Part shown: positions 9,849-17,961 of the stretch, in pieces
Numbering within the stretch: position 1 is the first letter of the stretch
Layout: the number at the start of each line of letters is the position of its first letter
Source of the DNA: Noviherbaspirillum suwonense
Lineage (GTDB): Bacteria > Pseudomonadota > Gammaproteobacteria > Burkholderiales > Burkholderiaceae_D
NCBI RefSeq assembly: GCF_900182955.1
Contig: NZ_FXUL01000033.1
Location: 1-58,403 of the forward strand
DNA: 58,403 nucleotides
Reading direction: 5' to 3'
Notes under the pieces: generated by a model
Databases searched by the model: none
What the model was told of the DNA's origin: nothing
What the model saw: the letters and a program-made list of their open reading frames with translations, nothing else
Program-made: the position numbers and the translations under genes

Positions 9849-10424
9849 ATGCCCAAGCAAAAGAGCGCCAATGGCGCGAATCAGCACAGCGCCGACGCGG
9901 CGAAGCCGGCCTCGTTATCCGGCAAGGCCGCCATCGTCTCGTCGGCGCACCTGGCCTCGGGACGCAGCGCCGAACTGAGCGAGTTCGAGTTCGGGATGAT
10001 CATCGCGAGCAATGCGTTCAACCGCTGGGCGGTGCGCTGCATGACGGCGGCGGGCGTCAACGACATGACGATTACCGACGTGCTGGTGCTTCACCACATC
10101 AATCACCGGGCGCGAGAGAAAAAACTCGCGGACATCGCCTTCATCCTGAATATCGAAGACACCCATGTCGTCAATTATTCGCTGAAGAAATTGCAGGCGC
10201 TCGGCCTGGTGAAGACCGAGAAGCGTGGCAAGGAAGTCCTGTATTCGACCAACGAAGAAGGCCAGGCCCTGTGCCAGCGCTATTACGAAATCCGCGAGCA
10301 GGTCCTGGTGTCGGGGCTGACCGGAAGCGGCACCGAGGGTTTCGAGCTCAGCGAACTGGCGCGTTTCCTGCGCGTGCTGTCCGGCCTGTACGAGCAGGCG
10401 GCCCGCGCCGCCACGTCGCTGTGA
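9849..10424 (+). CDS. MarR-like winged-helix transcriptional regulator
   Basis: A 191-residue protein. The first 45 residues are polar and low-complexity; the rest is a winged helix resembling MarR-family proteins. NDMTITDVLVLHHINHRAREKKLADIAFILNIEDTHVVNYSLKKLQALGLVKTEKRGKEVLYSTNEEG contains the recognition helix and wing. It follows dctM by about 125 bp in the same direction and may control the TRAP/oxoprolinase genes, though a separate promoter is likely. The ligand is unknown. Confidence 0.8.
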   Translation: MPKQKSANGANQHSADAAKPASLSGKAAIVSSAHLASGRSAELSEFEFGMIIASNAFNRWAVRCMTAAGVNDMTITDVLVLHHINHRAREKKLADIAFILNIEDTHVVNYSLKKLQALGLVKTEKRGKEVLYSTNEEGQALCQRYYEIREQVLVSGLTGSGTEGFELSELARFLRVLSGLYEQAARAATSL

Positions 10425-10438
10425 GATGCGTAGGGCCA

Positions 10439-10508
10439 GCTTTGACTCGCCGGCTTTGACTCGCCGGCTGTCACTCGCCGGCCATTACTCGCCTTCCTTT
10501 ACTCGAAC
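10439..10508. repeat. 14-bp degenerate tandem repeat, about five copies
   Basis: Units start at 10439, 10453, 10467, 10481 and 10495. The first two are identical (GCTTTGACTCGCCG), the third differs at a few positions, and the last two are degenerate. The last unit covers the 3' end and stop codon of the alcohol dehydrogenase gene, so the array looks like an expansion of that gene end. It fills the gap between two convergent genes. Confidence 0.8.
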
Positions 10509-11611
10509 AGGATGACGCCGCGCGCCATATTGCGGCCGGCCTGCATGTCGGCGAAGGCTTGCGGCGCCTCGTCGATGGTGTAAGTGCGGCTGATCAATTC
10601 ATCCAGCTTCAGCCGGTGCGTCCGGTAAAGGCCGATCAGCCGCGGGAAATCCTCGCGCGGCCGGGCCGAACCGAAGTAGCTGCCGGTCAGGGTTTTTTCG
10701 CCGAAAGTCAGCGTGGCGGTGCGTATCGAGGTCATGTCCTTCTGGTTTGCCACCCCTACCACCACTGCGGTGCCGCCCTTGCGCAGCACGCCGTAAGCCT
10801 GCGCGGCAATCTCGCCGAGGCCGACGCATTCGAATGCATAGTCGGCGCCGCCTTCGGTCAGGCGGATGATGGCCTTGACCGGGTTTTCCTCGGCGGCGCT
10901 GTTGATCACGTGAGTGGCGCCGAACTCGCGCGCCGCCTCCAGCTTGGCATCCGATGTGTCGACGGCGACGATCATCCGCGCGCCGGAAATCGCGCAGCCC
11001 TGGATCGCATTGAGGCCGACGCCGCCGCAGCCGAAGATCACCGCGACCGAGCCGGCGTCCACTTTCGCGGTGTTGACCGCCGCGCCGTAGCCGGTCATCA
11101 CGCCGCAGCCGATCAGGGCGGCCTTGTCGAGCGGCATCTGCTGGTCTACCTTGACGACATTGTCGATGTGCAGCGTGGCGTATTCCGCCATCACGCCGCA
11201 ACCGGAGAAGACATTGAGCCGGTTGCCGGCAAGGTCGCGTGTGCGCACCGTGCCGTCGGGCAGGCTGATCGCGGCCTTCGCGGCCTGGTCGCACAGTTGC
11301 GGCCGGCCGGTCTGGCAATAGCGGCACTTGCCGCACATGCTGACGAAGGAGCTGACGACATGGTCGCCCACCTTGTAATCGGAAACGCCGTCGCCGACGG
11401 CCACGATGCGGCCGGCGCCTTCGTGGCCCAGCACCACGGGTGGCGGGAAGGGAATGGTGCCATTGGTGGCCGACAGGTCGCTGTGGCAGACGCCGCAGGC
11501 CGCCAGCTTGATCATGACCTCGCCGTAGCGCGGCGGCTCGACGATGATTTCTTCTACCGTGACCGGGGCATTGATCTCGCGGCAGACGACCGCCTTCGCT
11601 CGTTGTTCCAT
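10499..11611 (-). CDS. Zinc-dependent alcohol dehydrogenase (MDR superfamily)
   Basis: A 370-residue NAD-linked dehydrogenase of the class I/III zinc alcohol dehydrogenase type. Catalytic zinc ligands are visible as Cys about 40 in GVCHSD, His in GHEGAGRIV and a later Cys in SGCGVMAEYA. The structural zinc loop CGKCRYC...C (about 93-108) is complete. The Rossmann motif GCGGVGLNAIQG lies near 196. The length and the conserved FGSARPREDFPRL segment place it with NDMA- or NAD-dependent alcohol/formaldehyde dehydrogenases. It stands alone, convergent with the MarR-like gene. Confidence 0.9.
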   Translation of the reverse strand: MEQRAKAVVCREINAPVTVEEIIVEPPRYGEVMIKLAACGVCHSDLSATNGTIPFPPPVVLGHEGAGRIVAVGDGVSDYKVGDHVVSSFVSMCGKCRYCQTGRPQLCDQAAKAAISLPDGTVRTRDLAGNRLNVFSGCGVMAEYATLHIDNVVKVDQQMPLDKAALIGCGVMTGYGAAVNTAKVDAGSVAVIFGCGGVGLNAIQGCAISGARMIVAVDTSDAKLEAAREFGATHVINSAAEENPVKAIIRLTEGGADYAFECVGLGEIAAQAYGVLRKGGTAVVVGVANQKDMTSIRTATLTFGEKTLTGSYFGSARPREDFPRLIGLYRTHRLKLDELISRTYTIDEAPQAFADMQAGRNMARGVILFE

Positions 11612-11921
11612 GGGATTTCCTGTAGTGGGTCAAAGTCACGCGCCGCTGCGCCGCGTGCGTTCAGCCAGACCTTAATTGCAACGCAGTCAGATTGTCAATT
11701 GCCGGCCTGCCGCCCGCGTGCGGGTCCGGCGCGTGGAGGATGCGGCAGCGACCCGCGGGGGCGGCGGGACCAGTCCACCGTCGCGCCGGCCCAGGCACCG
11801 GGAAAGCCGGGCACACTGCTGATGACCGCCTGTTTGACACGCCTTCGGCCAGCATGGATACTCGCCAGCTCGATCCAAAACCATGATGGCATCGCCATCC
11901 ACCGTCCGGAGCGTCACAGGC
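11612..11921. other. Intergenic region, no gene seen
   Basis: A 310-bp gap between divergent genes. Open frames on both strands are short and lack ribosome-binding sites. It presumably carries the promoters for the alcohol dehydrogenase and for the gene at 11922. Confidence 0.5.
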
Positions 11922-12365
11922 ATGTCAGAAGCGGCTGTCCCTGTCCTGATACGTAATCCCTGCCCGCCGGGAGCGTGCGAGTGCAACCTCGACAGCCTGC
12001 TGTCGGACCCGTCCGGCGACAAGCGGATTCTCGCGCTGACCAGGGAAGAGGAAAAGCGGCTGCTGGCACGGCTCGAAGCGGTCAGCACCTTGCCGGAACT
12101 CAAGCGCATGCTCGACCGGATGCGGCAATTGCTGGGAATCGAATTGCGGATCGAGCCGGGTCCGAATGAGGTCCGCACCACGCGCGGCTTCCAGATACAG
12201 GTCGCCGAGCGGCCGGGACTGTGCCGCAAGACCCGCCAGGCGATACCGGCCGCCATCCGCCGCTGCCTGGACAACCATCCCGACGTCGGCTATGCCATCC
12301 TCGACGAATACGGCCTGTTCGCGCGGCACGATGGCGATGCGCCGCCGGCCGGCGAGCGTCGCTGA
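11922..12365 (+). CDS. Conserved hypothetical protein
   Basis: A 147-residue soluble protein. The N terminus is Cys/Pro-rich (NPCPPGACECNLDSLL), followed by a charged helix-rich section (LTREEEKRLLARLEAVSTLPELKRMLDRMRQLLG) and then IEPGPNEVRTTRGFQIQVAER. The CxC-type cluster could bind a metal, but that is a guess. The start at MSEAAV is chosen because it begins the conserved-looking part; an ATG 13 codons upstream is also possible. Followed after 82 bp by the DUF3014 gene in the same direction. Confidence 0.6.
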   Translation: MSEAAVPVLIRNPCPPGACECNLDSLLSDPSGDKRILALTREEEKRLLARLEAVSTLPELKRMLDRMRQLLGIELRIEPGPNEVRTTRGFQIQVAERPGLCRKTRQAIPAAIRRCLDNHPDVGYAILDEYGLFARHDGDAPPAGERR

Positions 12366-12447
12366 ACGCGAGCGGAACCAAGCGTTTCGTGCTGCAATCG
12401 AAGCTACTGCGGCGGCAGTGCCGTCAAGTCACTAGCAGGGCAACGAT

Positions 12448-13245
12448 ATGAAACGAACCTATACCACCGGCGTCGCGGTCGCGATCGCCGCGGCGACCGT
12501 GGCGGGCTTTTTTTACCTGACCAAGACACCGCCGTCGCCGCCGGAAGCGCAGGTGACGGCGCCGGCCCCATCCGCGCAGGTCGACGCCAGGCCGGTGGAG
12601 CCGGCCATCCTCCATCCGCTACCGGAGGTGCCGGCGGCGCAGCTGCCGCCGCTCGACAGCAGCGACGACACGGTGCGCGACGCGCTCGTGAATTATTTCG
12701 GCCGGCAGTCGGTGCAGCAGCTGTTCGGGCTGGACAGCATGGTCCGCCACATGGTGGCGACCATCGACAACCTGCCGCGCGAAACCGTCGCCACCCGGCT
12801 GCTGCCGACCAAGCCGGTGCCCGGCGCATTCATCGTCGGCAAGTCCGGCGGCGACACCACCATTGCGCCAGCCAATGCCGCGCGTTACCTGCCCTATGTC
12901 GAACTGGCTAGGCGCACCGATGCCGCCCAGCTGGTCAGCCTGTATATCAATTTTTATCCGCTGTTCCAGGCGGCGTACGTGGACCTTGGCTATCCGAAGG
13001 GGTATTTCAATGACCGCCTGGTCGAGGTGATCGACCACCTGCTGGCAGCGCCGACCGCGGACGGGCCGCTGAAGCTGACCCAGCCGCACATCGTCTATAA
13101 ATTCGCCGACCCCCAGCTCGAGCGCGCTTCGGCCGGGCACAAGATCATGCTGCGCATGGGCAGCCAGAACGCGCTGGTGGTCAAGGCCAAGCTGCGCGAG
13201 ATCCGCGCCGAACTGGTGCGGGGCGCGGCGCCGGCGCGGCAGTAG
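12448..13245 (+). CDS. DUF3014 family protein
   Basis: A 265-residue protein with one N-terminal membrane anchor (about 8-25) followed by a Pro/Ala-rich periplasmic linker (about 28-65). The DUF3014 body opens with LPPLDSSDDTVRDALVNYFG and contains IDNLPRETVATRLLPTKPVPGAF and PHIVYKFADPQLERASAGHKIMLRMG. The family is common in proteobacteria and has no established function. The protein should face the periplasm. Confidence 0.85.
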   Translation: MKRTYTTGVAVAIAAATVAGFFYLTKTPPSPPEAQVTAPAPSAQVDARPVEPAILHPLPEVPAAQLPPLDSSDDTVRDALVNYFGRQSVQQLFGLDSMVRHMVATIDNLPRETVATRLLPTKPVPGAFIVGKSGGDTTIAPANAARYLPYVELARRTDAAQLVSLYINFYPLFQAAYVDLGYPKGYFNDRLVEVIDHLLAAPTADGPLKLTQPHIVYKFADPQLERASAGHKIMLRMGSQNALVVKAKLREIRAELVRGAAPARQ

Positions 13246-13354
13246 GACGGCGGCGTCCCGGCGAGGGTCCTGGCCGGAATCACCGGCAGGCCTCCCGAGG
13301 ACGAAGGCGCGGCGCTGCGCGCCCGTCTCCGCCCTCTCCCGGCCGCTGCGGCGC

Positions 13355-14341
13355 TTACTCGACCTTGCCTATCTTCTGCACCACGTCCTTCATCTTGCGC
13401 GCGTCGGCGTCGATGTAGGCCTGAAACTCCGGCGTGTCGACATACAGCAGCGGGCTGCCGGCCGACGAGATGGTCTGGCGCACGGCCGGATCGTCCGCCG
13501 CGGCGCGGGCGGCGGCGCGCAGCCGGGCCACGATGGCGTCCGGCGTCGCCGCGGGCACGAACAGGCCAGACCATTGCGCGAACTCGACAGGGTAACCGGC
13601 TTCCTTCAGGCTGGGCACGCCCGGCAGCGCCGCCAGCGGCGCATTGCCCCAGTGCGCCAGCGCCCGCACCTTGCCCGCCTTGATATGCTGCAGCACGCTG
13701 GCCGGCCCGGTCGACACCGCGTCGACCTGGCCGCTCAGCAGGGCCAGCACGGCGGGGCCGGCGCCGGTGTAAGGCACGTGCAGCATGCGAAAATCGGCAT
13801 TCTGCTTGAGCATTTCCATCGGCACATGCATGGTGCCGTAATTGCCCGATGAACTGTAGCTGTAGGCGCCTGGCTTCGCCCGCATGGCGGCGACGAATTC
13901 CTTGAGATTTTTCCATGGACTGTCGGCGCGCACGACAAGGACGGTCGGGTCGGCGGTAAAGCGGGCGATCGGCTTGAGCTGCGACAGCTGGTACAGCGGC
14001 TCCTGCCCCAGCACCTTGGCGGCTTCCGGAAGGATGGAAATCGACGACAGCGTCATCAGGAGCGTGTAGCCGTCCCCGGCAGCTCTCGCCACCTGCGCCA
14101 TGCCGATCGCACCGCCGGCGCCGCCCTTGTTTTCCACGATGACGCTTTGCTTGAGCTCGCGGCCGAGCGCCACCGCGACCGGCCGGCCCACCGTGTCGGC
14201 GACGCCGCCGGGCGGGAATGGCACCACCATGGTGATGGGCTTGCTCGGCCAGTTGTCCTGCGCGTGCCCGGCAATGGGCGTGATGACCACGATGGCCGCC
14301 AACACCGCGGCTGTCGTCGAGATTTGTGCTGCTAGTTTCAT
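13355..14341 (-). CDS. Bug-family tripartite tricarboxylate solute-binding protein
   Basis: A 328-residue periplasmic binding protein with a signal peptide ending near GHAQDNWP. It shows the family pattern WPSKPITMVVPFPPGGVADTVGRPVA and VIVENKGGAGGAIGMAQVARAAGDGYTLL. The start at MKLAAQ follows GGAGACACGC, a good ribosome-binding site. No TctA or TctB gene is adjacent, so it is an orphan receptor that may share a transporter encoded elsewhere or act as a sensor ligand. It lies about 90 bp downstream of the SDR gene on the same strand and is probably cotranscribed. Confidence 0.9.
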   Translation of the reverse strand: MKLAAQISTTAAVLAAIVVITPIAGHAQDNWPSKPITMVVPFPPGGVADTVGRPVAVALGRELKQSVIVENKGGAGGAIGMAQVARAAGDGYTLLMTLSSISILPEAAKVLGQEPLYQLSQLKPIARFTADPTVLVVRADSPWKNLKEFVAAMRAKPGAYSYSSSGNYGTMHVPMEMLKQNADFRMLHVPYTGAGPAVLALLSGQVDAVSTGPASVLQHIKAGKVRALAHWGNAPLAALPGVPSLKEAGYPVEFAQWSGLFVPAATPDAIVARLRAAARAAADDPAVRQTISSAGSPLLYVDTPEFQAYIDADARKMKDVVQKIGKVE

Positions 14342-14432
14342 GCGTGTCTCCTGCTTGTTTGCTGACATAAGAATGCCCTGCCAGGCGTCATGCGCCTGGA
14401 GGGCGGAACGGTTTTGCTCTGTGATGGTGCGA

Positions 14433-15197
14433 TCAGGTGCGCTGGATGTCCGACGCGCCGAGGAAGATGCGGTTCCAGGTGGGACTGATCACGATCTCGT
14501 TGATGCAGGCATGGGCCGGCATCTCGGCGATGAAGCGGATGGTGCGCCCGATATCCTCGGGCTGCAGCATGCGGGCACGCTCTTCGGCCGACGGCGGCAC
14601 CGGGCGCTTGTCGAGTATCGGCGTCGCCACCTCGGCCGGACATACGGCGCAGGCGCGGATGCCGTTGACGCATTCTTCCTGGTTCAGGTGCGCAGTCATC
14701 GCGACGACTGCATGCTTGGCCGCGTTGTAGGCGGGGCCGGTCATGTAGGTGTCGTACTTGCCCGACCAGGACGAGATGTTGATGACGAGCCCGCTGCGGG
14801 CGGCGCGCATCGCCGGCAGCACTGCCGATATGCAGTAGTAACTGCCGTCGAGATTGACCCGGATGACCTCGTTCCAGCCGGCTGTCGACTGGGTCTTCCA
14901 GAAGCGGTTGGGGACATTCAGGCCGGCGCTATTGACCAGGATGTCAACGCGGCCATGCCGCCCCAGTATGGCCTGCGCGACCCGGTTGACCGCGTCGGCG
15001 TCGCTGACGTCGAGCTCCTCGACCTCCGCCCTGCCGCCGCTGGCCTGTATGGCGTCGGCATGCGCCTGCAGCAGCTCGCGCCTGCGGCCCGACATGACGA
15101 CCGTGGCGCCTGCCTGCGCCAGCGCTTCGGCGGCGGCCAGCCCGATGCCGGAACCTGCGCCGGTAACCCAGGCGACCTGGTCCTGTAGTGATTTCAT
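14433..15197 (-). CDS. Short-chain dehydrogenase/reductase
   Basis: A 254-residue NAD(P)-dependent oxidoreductase of the classical SDR type. The cofactor motif TGAGSGIG is near residues 12-19, NSAG near 86, and the catalytic Ser/Tyr/Lys appear in NISSWSGKYDTYMTGPAYNAAKHA. The start at MKSLQD is preferred because GGAG lies eight bases upstream. The downstream Bug protein suggests the substrate is related to an imported carboxylate (inference). The exact substrate is unknown. Confidence 0.9.
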   Translation of the reverse strand: MKSLQDQVAWVTGAGSGIGLAAAEALAQAGATVVMSGRRRELLQAHADAIQASGGRAEVEELDVSDADAVNRVAQAILGRHGRVDILVNSAGLNVPNRFWKTQSTAGWNEVIRVNLDGSYYCISAVLPAMRAARSGLVINISSWSGKYDTYMTGPAYNAAKHAVVAMTAHLNQEECVNGIRACAVCPAEVATPILDKRPVPPSAEERARMLQPEDIGRTIRFIAEMPAHACINEIVISPTWNRIFLGASDIQRT

Positions 15198-15412
15198 TGT
15201 TATCTCCATCGTTGTCATTGTTTTGCGTTACCGCGGTATTGTATCCGCGCGCGCGGAAGCCTGAAGCTTGTCCGGAATGGAATTGCGGTGCAGATGCCGC
15301 GGTCCGCCGACGCCAATGGCGTTCATAATGGCTGCTCGCACCGGCGCATCCCGTCGTTAATGATGATGCCGGCAACCCACCCAGATCCGTTTTGTCCCGA
15401 GTCCGCCTTTCC

Positions 15413-16354
15413 ATGAACCTGCCCCTGCTGCCAGACCTGCCGCCCCATACCCTGGCCATCAGGATAGGCTGCGCGCTCCATTACGATGTCGATGAACCGG
15501 CGCCGATGCTGCTGATGGTGCAGCCGCGCCTGGCTACCGGCCAGGAGCTGGTGGCGCAGCAGTTCAGCATCGACACCGGCGTGGAAATCGAGCAGCTGCG
15601 CGACTCGCACGGCAATCATCTGCTGCGGATGATGCTGCTTCCCGGCGCGAACCGGCTGCAGCATGACGCGGTGCTGTTCGTCAGCGCCGAGGCGCGGGAT
15701 ACGACCACCAGGCCGCTGCATGAACCGGTGTTTACGGCCGCGACATTGCCGATGGACGTGCTGCGCTATACCCGGCCCAGCCGGTTTTGCGAGTCCGACA
15801 AGCTGGGTGCGCGGGCGTCGGAATTGTTTGGCCATCATGTTCCGGGGCTGGCCACGGCCCGGGCCATTTGCGAATGGACCCACCGGCATCTCGAATACCG
15901 GTACGGCTCGGGCGACCCGTCGCTGTCTGCCTGCGGCGCGATCGACCGCGGCTACGGCGTCTGCCGCGACTTTGCCCATGTGATGGTGGCGCTATGCCGC
16001 GCGCTGGACATACCGGCCCGTTACGTGGCTGGCTACATGCCGCTGTTTCAGGCGGACGATTCCGACATCGGCCTGGATTTCCATGCCTATGTCGAAGCCT
16101 GGATAGACGGCGGCTGGCAGGTCTTCGACCCGCGTCACAACCGGCCGCATGTGGGCCGGGTAAAAATCGCGCATGGCATGGACGCTGTCGACTGCGCTTT
16201 TGCGACGATTTACGGCCAGGCCAGCACCGCCTATTTCCAGGTCTGGTCCTATCCGGTCGACCATCAGCGGGAGCGGGTCGGCGACCCGGTGCAGATGCCG
16301 GACTATGCGGCCGGCGCGGCTAGCGCCGCCGGCGTTGGCGGAAGCGGCAGCTAG
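15413..16354 (+). CDS. Transglutaminase-like cysteine peptidase-fold protein
   Basis: A 313-residue cytoplasmic protein. An N-terminal beta-rich domain (about 1-140; RIGCALHYDVDEPAPMLLMVQPR) precedes a transglutaminase-like core. The triad is visible: Cys in GYGVCRDFAHVMVALCRALDIPARYVAGY, His in GLDFHAYVEAW, and Asp in VFDPRHN. Relatives are often annotated as transglutaminase or protease and are sometimes linked to peptide-ester processing. It converges on the HTH gene at 16368. The last 20 residues are Ala/Gly-rich and probably disordered. Confidence 0.85.
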   Translation: MNLPLLPDLPPHTLAIRIGCALHYDVDEPAPMLLMVQPRLATGQELVAQQFSIDTGVEIEQLRDSHGNHLLRMMLLPGANRLQHDAVLFVSAEARDTTTRPLHEPVFTAATLPMDVLRYTRPSRFCESDKLGARASELFGHHVPGLATARAICEWTHRHLEYRYGSGDPSLSACGAIDRGYGVCRDFAHVMVALCRALDIPARYVAGYMPLFQADDSDIGLDFHAYVEAWIDGGWQVFDPRHNRPHVGRVKIAHGMDAVDCAFATIYGQASTAYFQVWSYPVDHQRERVGDPVQMPDYAAGAASAAGVGGSGS

Positions 16355-16367
16355 CGCCCGCATACGC

Positions 16368-16814
16368 CTAGCGCGGTTTCCCTGCGTCGGATGCATCGCC
16401 GACCTGCGCGTCCTGGCTCTCCGGCGGCTGGTGCAGGCTGCCGCCGGCGTCCAGCCACTGCTCCAGTTCGAGCAGGTTGGCTGCGCTGATGCCACGCTCG
16501 CGCAGCGCCAGCCGCTGGATATGCCCGCTCCTGTATGCCTGCGCCACCTCCTCGCGGTTGCTGAATTCAAGCCAGCGCAGCAGGCTGGCGAGCCGCTCGT
16601 TCAGGCCGTCGGTCCAGACCGGCTTCCTGCCGTTCTTGCGGCGGCTGGCCCGGAGGTAGAGATGTCGCGCCCGCGACGCCGTCATGCCCAGCGCTTCGCC
16701 TGCCGCCTTGAAGGTCATGCCGCCATCGCGCAGCGCCATCACCTGGTCTTCCAGGTGGTGCACCGGATCGATCAGGACGGTCTCTTCCCCTTGCGCCTTG
16801 TCGGATGTCTTCAT
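16368..16814 (-). CDS. Helix-turn-helix hypothetical protein
   Basis: A 148-residue protein with one predicted helix-turn-helix (LRDGGMTFKAAGEALGMTASRARHLYLRASRR, about 27-58) followed by a second helical region (RLASLLRWLEFSNREEVAQAYRSG). The start at MKTSDK is preferred because its ATG overlaps the TGA of the small upstream frame as ATGA, a sign of translational coupling. It has no ligand-binding domain and could be a sigma-like or nucleoid-associated DNA-binding protein; I do not recognise the family. Confidence 0.65.
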   Translation of the reverse strand: MKTSDKAQGEETVLIDPVHHLEDQVMALRDGGMTFKAAGEALGMTASRARHLYLRASRRKNGRKPVWTDGLNERLASLLRWLEFSNREEVAQAYRSGHIQRLALRERGISAANLLELEQWLDAGGSLHQPPESQDAQVGDASDAGKPR

Positions 16815-16987
16815 TGGATGTCGGGCCGGCACGCGGCGCATCCCGGTTCACGGAGCGTGAACCGGCCGCCATCGCGTCCGTGCCGCTTGCGCCGCTGGCG
16901 CATGTGCATGCCAGGCCAAGCTTCCGGCAGGTCCTGTCCGTGCGCCGGGTCTCCCGACCGATGTCGTCGATCCAGGCGAGAATTCAT
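16811..16987 (-). CDS. Small basic hypothetical protein coupled to the HTH gene
   Basis: A possible 58-residue protein starting at MNSRLD with AGGAG eight bases upstream (a second ATG lies two codons earlier). It is rich in Arg, His and Gly and ends with a CxxC motif (GCAACRPDIQ). Its TGA overlaps the ATG of the next gene. The good ribosome-binding site and the overlap argue that it is translated, but low sequence complexity leaves doubt. It could be a leader peptide for the HTH gene. Confidence 0.4.
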   Translation of the reverse strand: MNSRLDRRHRSGDPAHGQDLPEAWPGMHMRQRRKRHGRDGGRFTLREPGCAACRPDIQ

Positions 16988-17314
16988 GCGCATTGCTCCT
17001 CTTTCATATTGTTGGCGATGAAACAGGGCAAGGACGGCGGCCTTGCAACCACCGGCGCGAAATGCAGGCCGCCATGCAAGACTTCCCGCCGGGAACTGGG
17101 TCACAATGCCAGGGCGCGGCATGGACAGCGATGCCGGCAAAGGCATGGTAGGGAGCCCCGGCGGTACCCGGATTTCCTTGCCAAAGCGGCATTGTGTCCG
17201 AAGCGCCAGACCCGGTCTGTAACGTTGCGGACATAGCGCTGAATTTTGTTGAATGGCGTCCCGGATGCAGGCCCCGCGGCGCGCCGGATGTGCGTTTTAT
17301 AAGGAATACCGGAT
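16988..17314. other. Intergenic region, no gene seen
   Basis: A 327-bp gap between divergent genes. Open frames are short and inconsistent in codon character. It presumably holds promoters for the HTH pair and for the membrane protein at 17315. Confidence 0.45.
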
Positions 17315-17656
17315 ATGGAGTTGCTGCCCTGGCCATCGATCGCCTTTTACTGCGCGTTCGGCATCTTCGTTTATTACCAGCGCCTGTATGCGCAGGTCTA
17401 CGCGGATGACGGCTGGACCAAGCTGCTATTGACGGGAATGGCGTTCGCCGGGATGCTGACCGGGTTCGTCTACTTGGTGTATTGCGGCTGGACGCTGGCC
17501 TGGTGGGTGCCGGTCATACCGCTGGGAATGAGTGCGCTGGCGACCATTCCCGCCATTCTGGTCGAACGGCTGGCGGGCAGGCTGGCGCTAGGCAGGATCG
17601 CGGTGCTGGCCTGGCCGCTGTGCGCCTACCTGATGTTTCATACGCTGCGTGCCTGA
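17315..17656 (+). CDS. Small integral membrane protein
   Basis: A 113-residue protein with three to four hydrophobic segments (about 7-22, 36-58, 62-82, 92-110) and almost no soluble domain. AAGGAA lies about ten bases before the ATG. No family is recognised. The downstream small gene is on the opposite strand and convergent. Confidence 0.7.
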   Translation: MELLPWPSIAFYCAFGIFVYYQRLYAQVYADDGWTKLLLTGMAFAGMLTGFVYLVYCGWTLAWWVPVIPLGMSALATIPAILVERLAGRLALGRIAVLAWPLCAYLMFHTLRA

Positions 17657-17668
17657 AGCCCCGCGCCT

Positions 17669-17869
17669 TTATTGCGTGGAAACGCTGTCGAGCTCGACCG
17701 AACCGGCCTGCGCATAGCGCTTGTCCAGCGGCGGCAGCTCCAGTTCGCAGTATTTGACGCCGAGCGCGGAGACGCACTCCTGGAAGGCATTCGCGTCGGC
17801 GGACTGCGCGAATACATAAATGATGTCGCCCGCCTGAACTTCGGTAGACGAAACTCGCATGGTGACCAT
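17669..17869 (-). CDS. Small hypothetical protein
   Basis: A 66-residue acidic protein (VQAGDIIYVFAQSADANAFQECVSALGVKYCELELPPLDKRYAQ) with two Cys residues and an alpha/beta pattern. AGGGG is placed about eight bases before the first ATG, and another in-frame ATG lies three codons in. It is downstream of the diguanylate cyclase on the opposite side of the 17.9-kb gap. Function unknown. Confidence 0.6.
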   Translation of the reverse strand: MVTMRVSSTEVQAGDIIYVFAQSADANAFQECVSALGVKYCELELPPLDKRYAQAGSVELDSVSTQ

Positions 17870-17961
17870 TATCGTTCCCCTGTTACAGTGACCCGATCTC
17901 TTAGTCTAGCATGGTCTTTTGACTAACATGCGGCCGCGGCCGCCGGCCGGGCGATGCGCAT

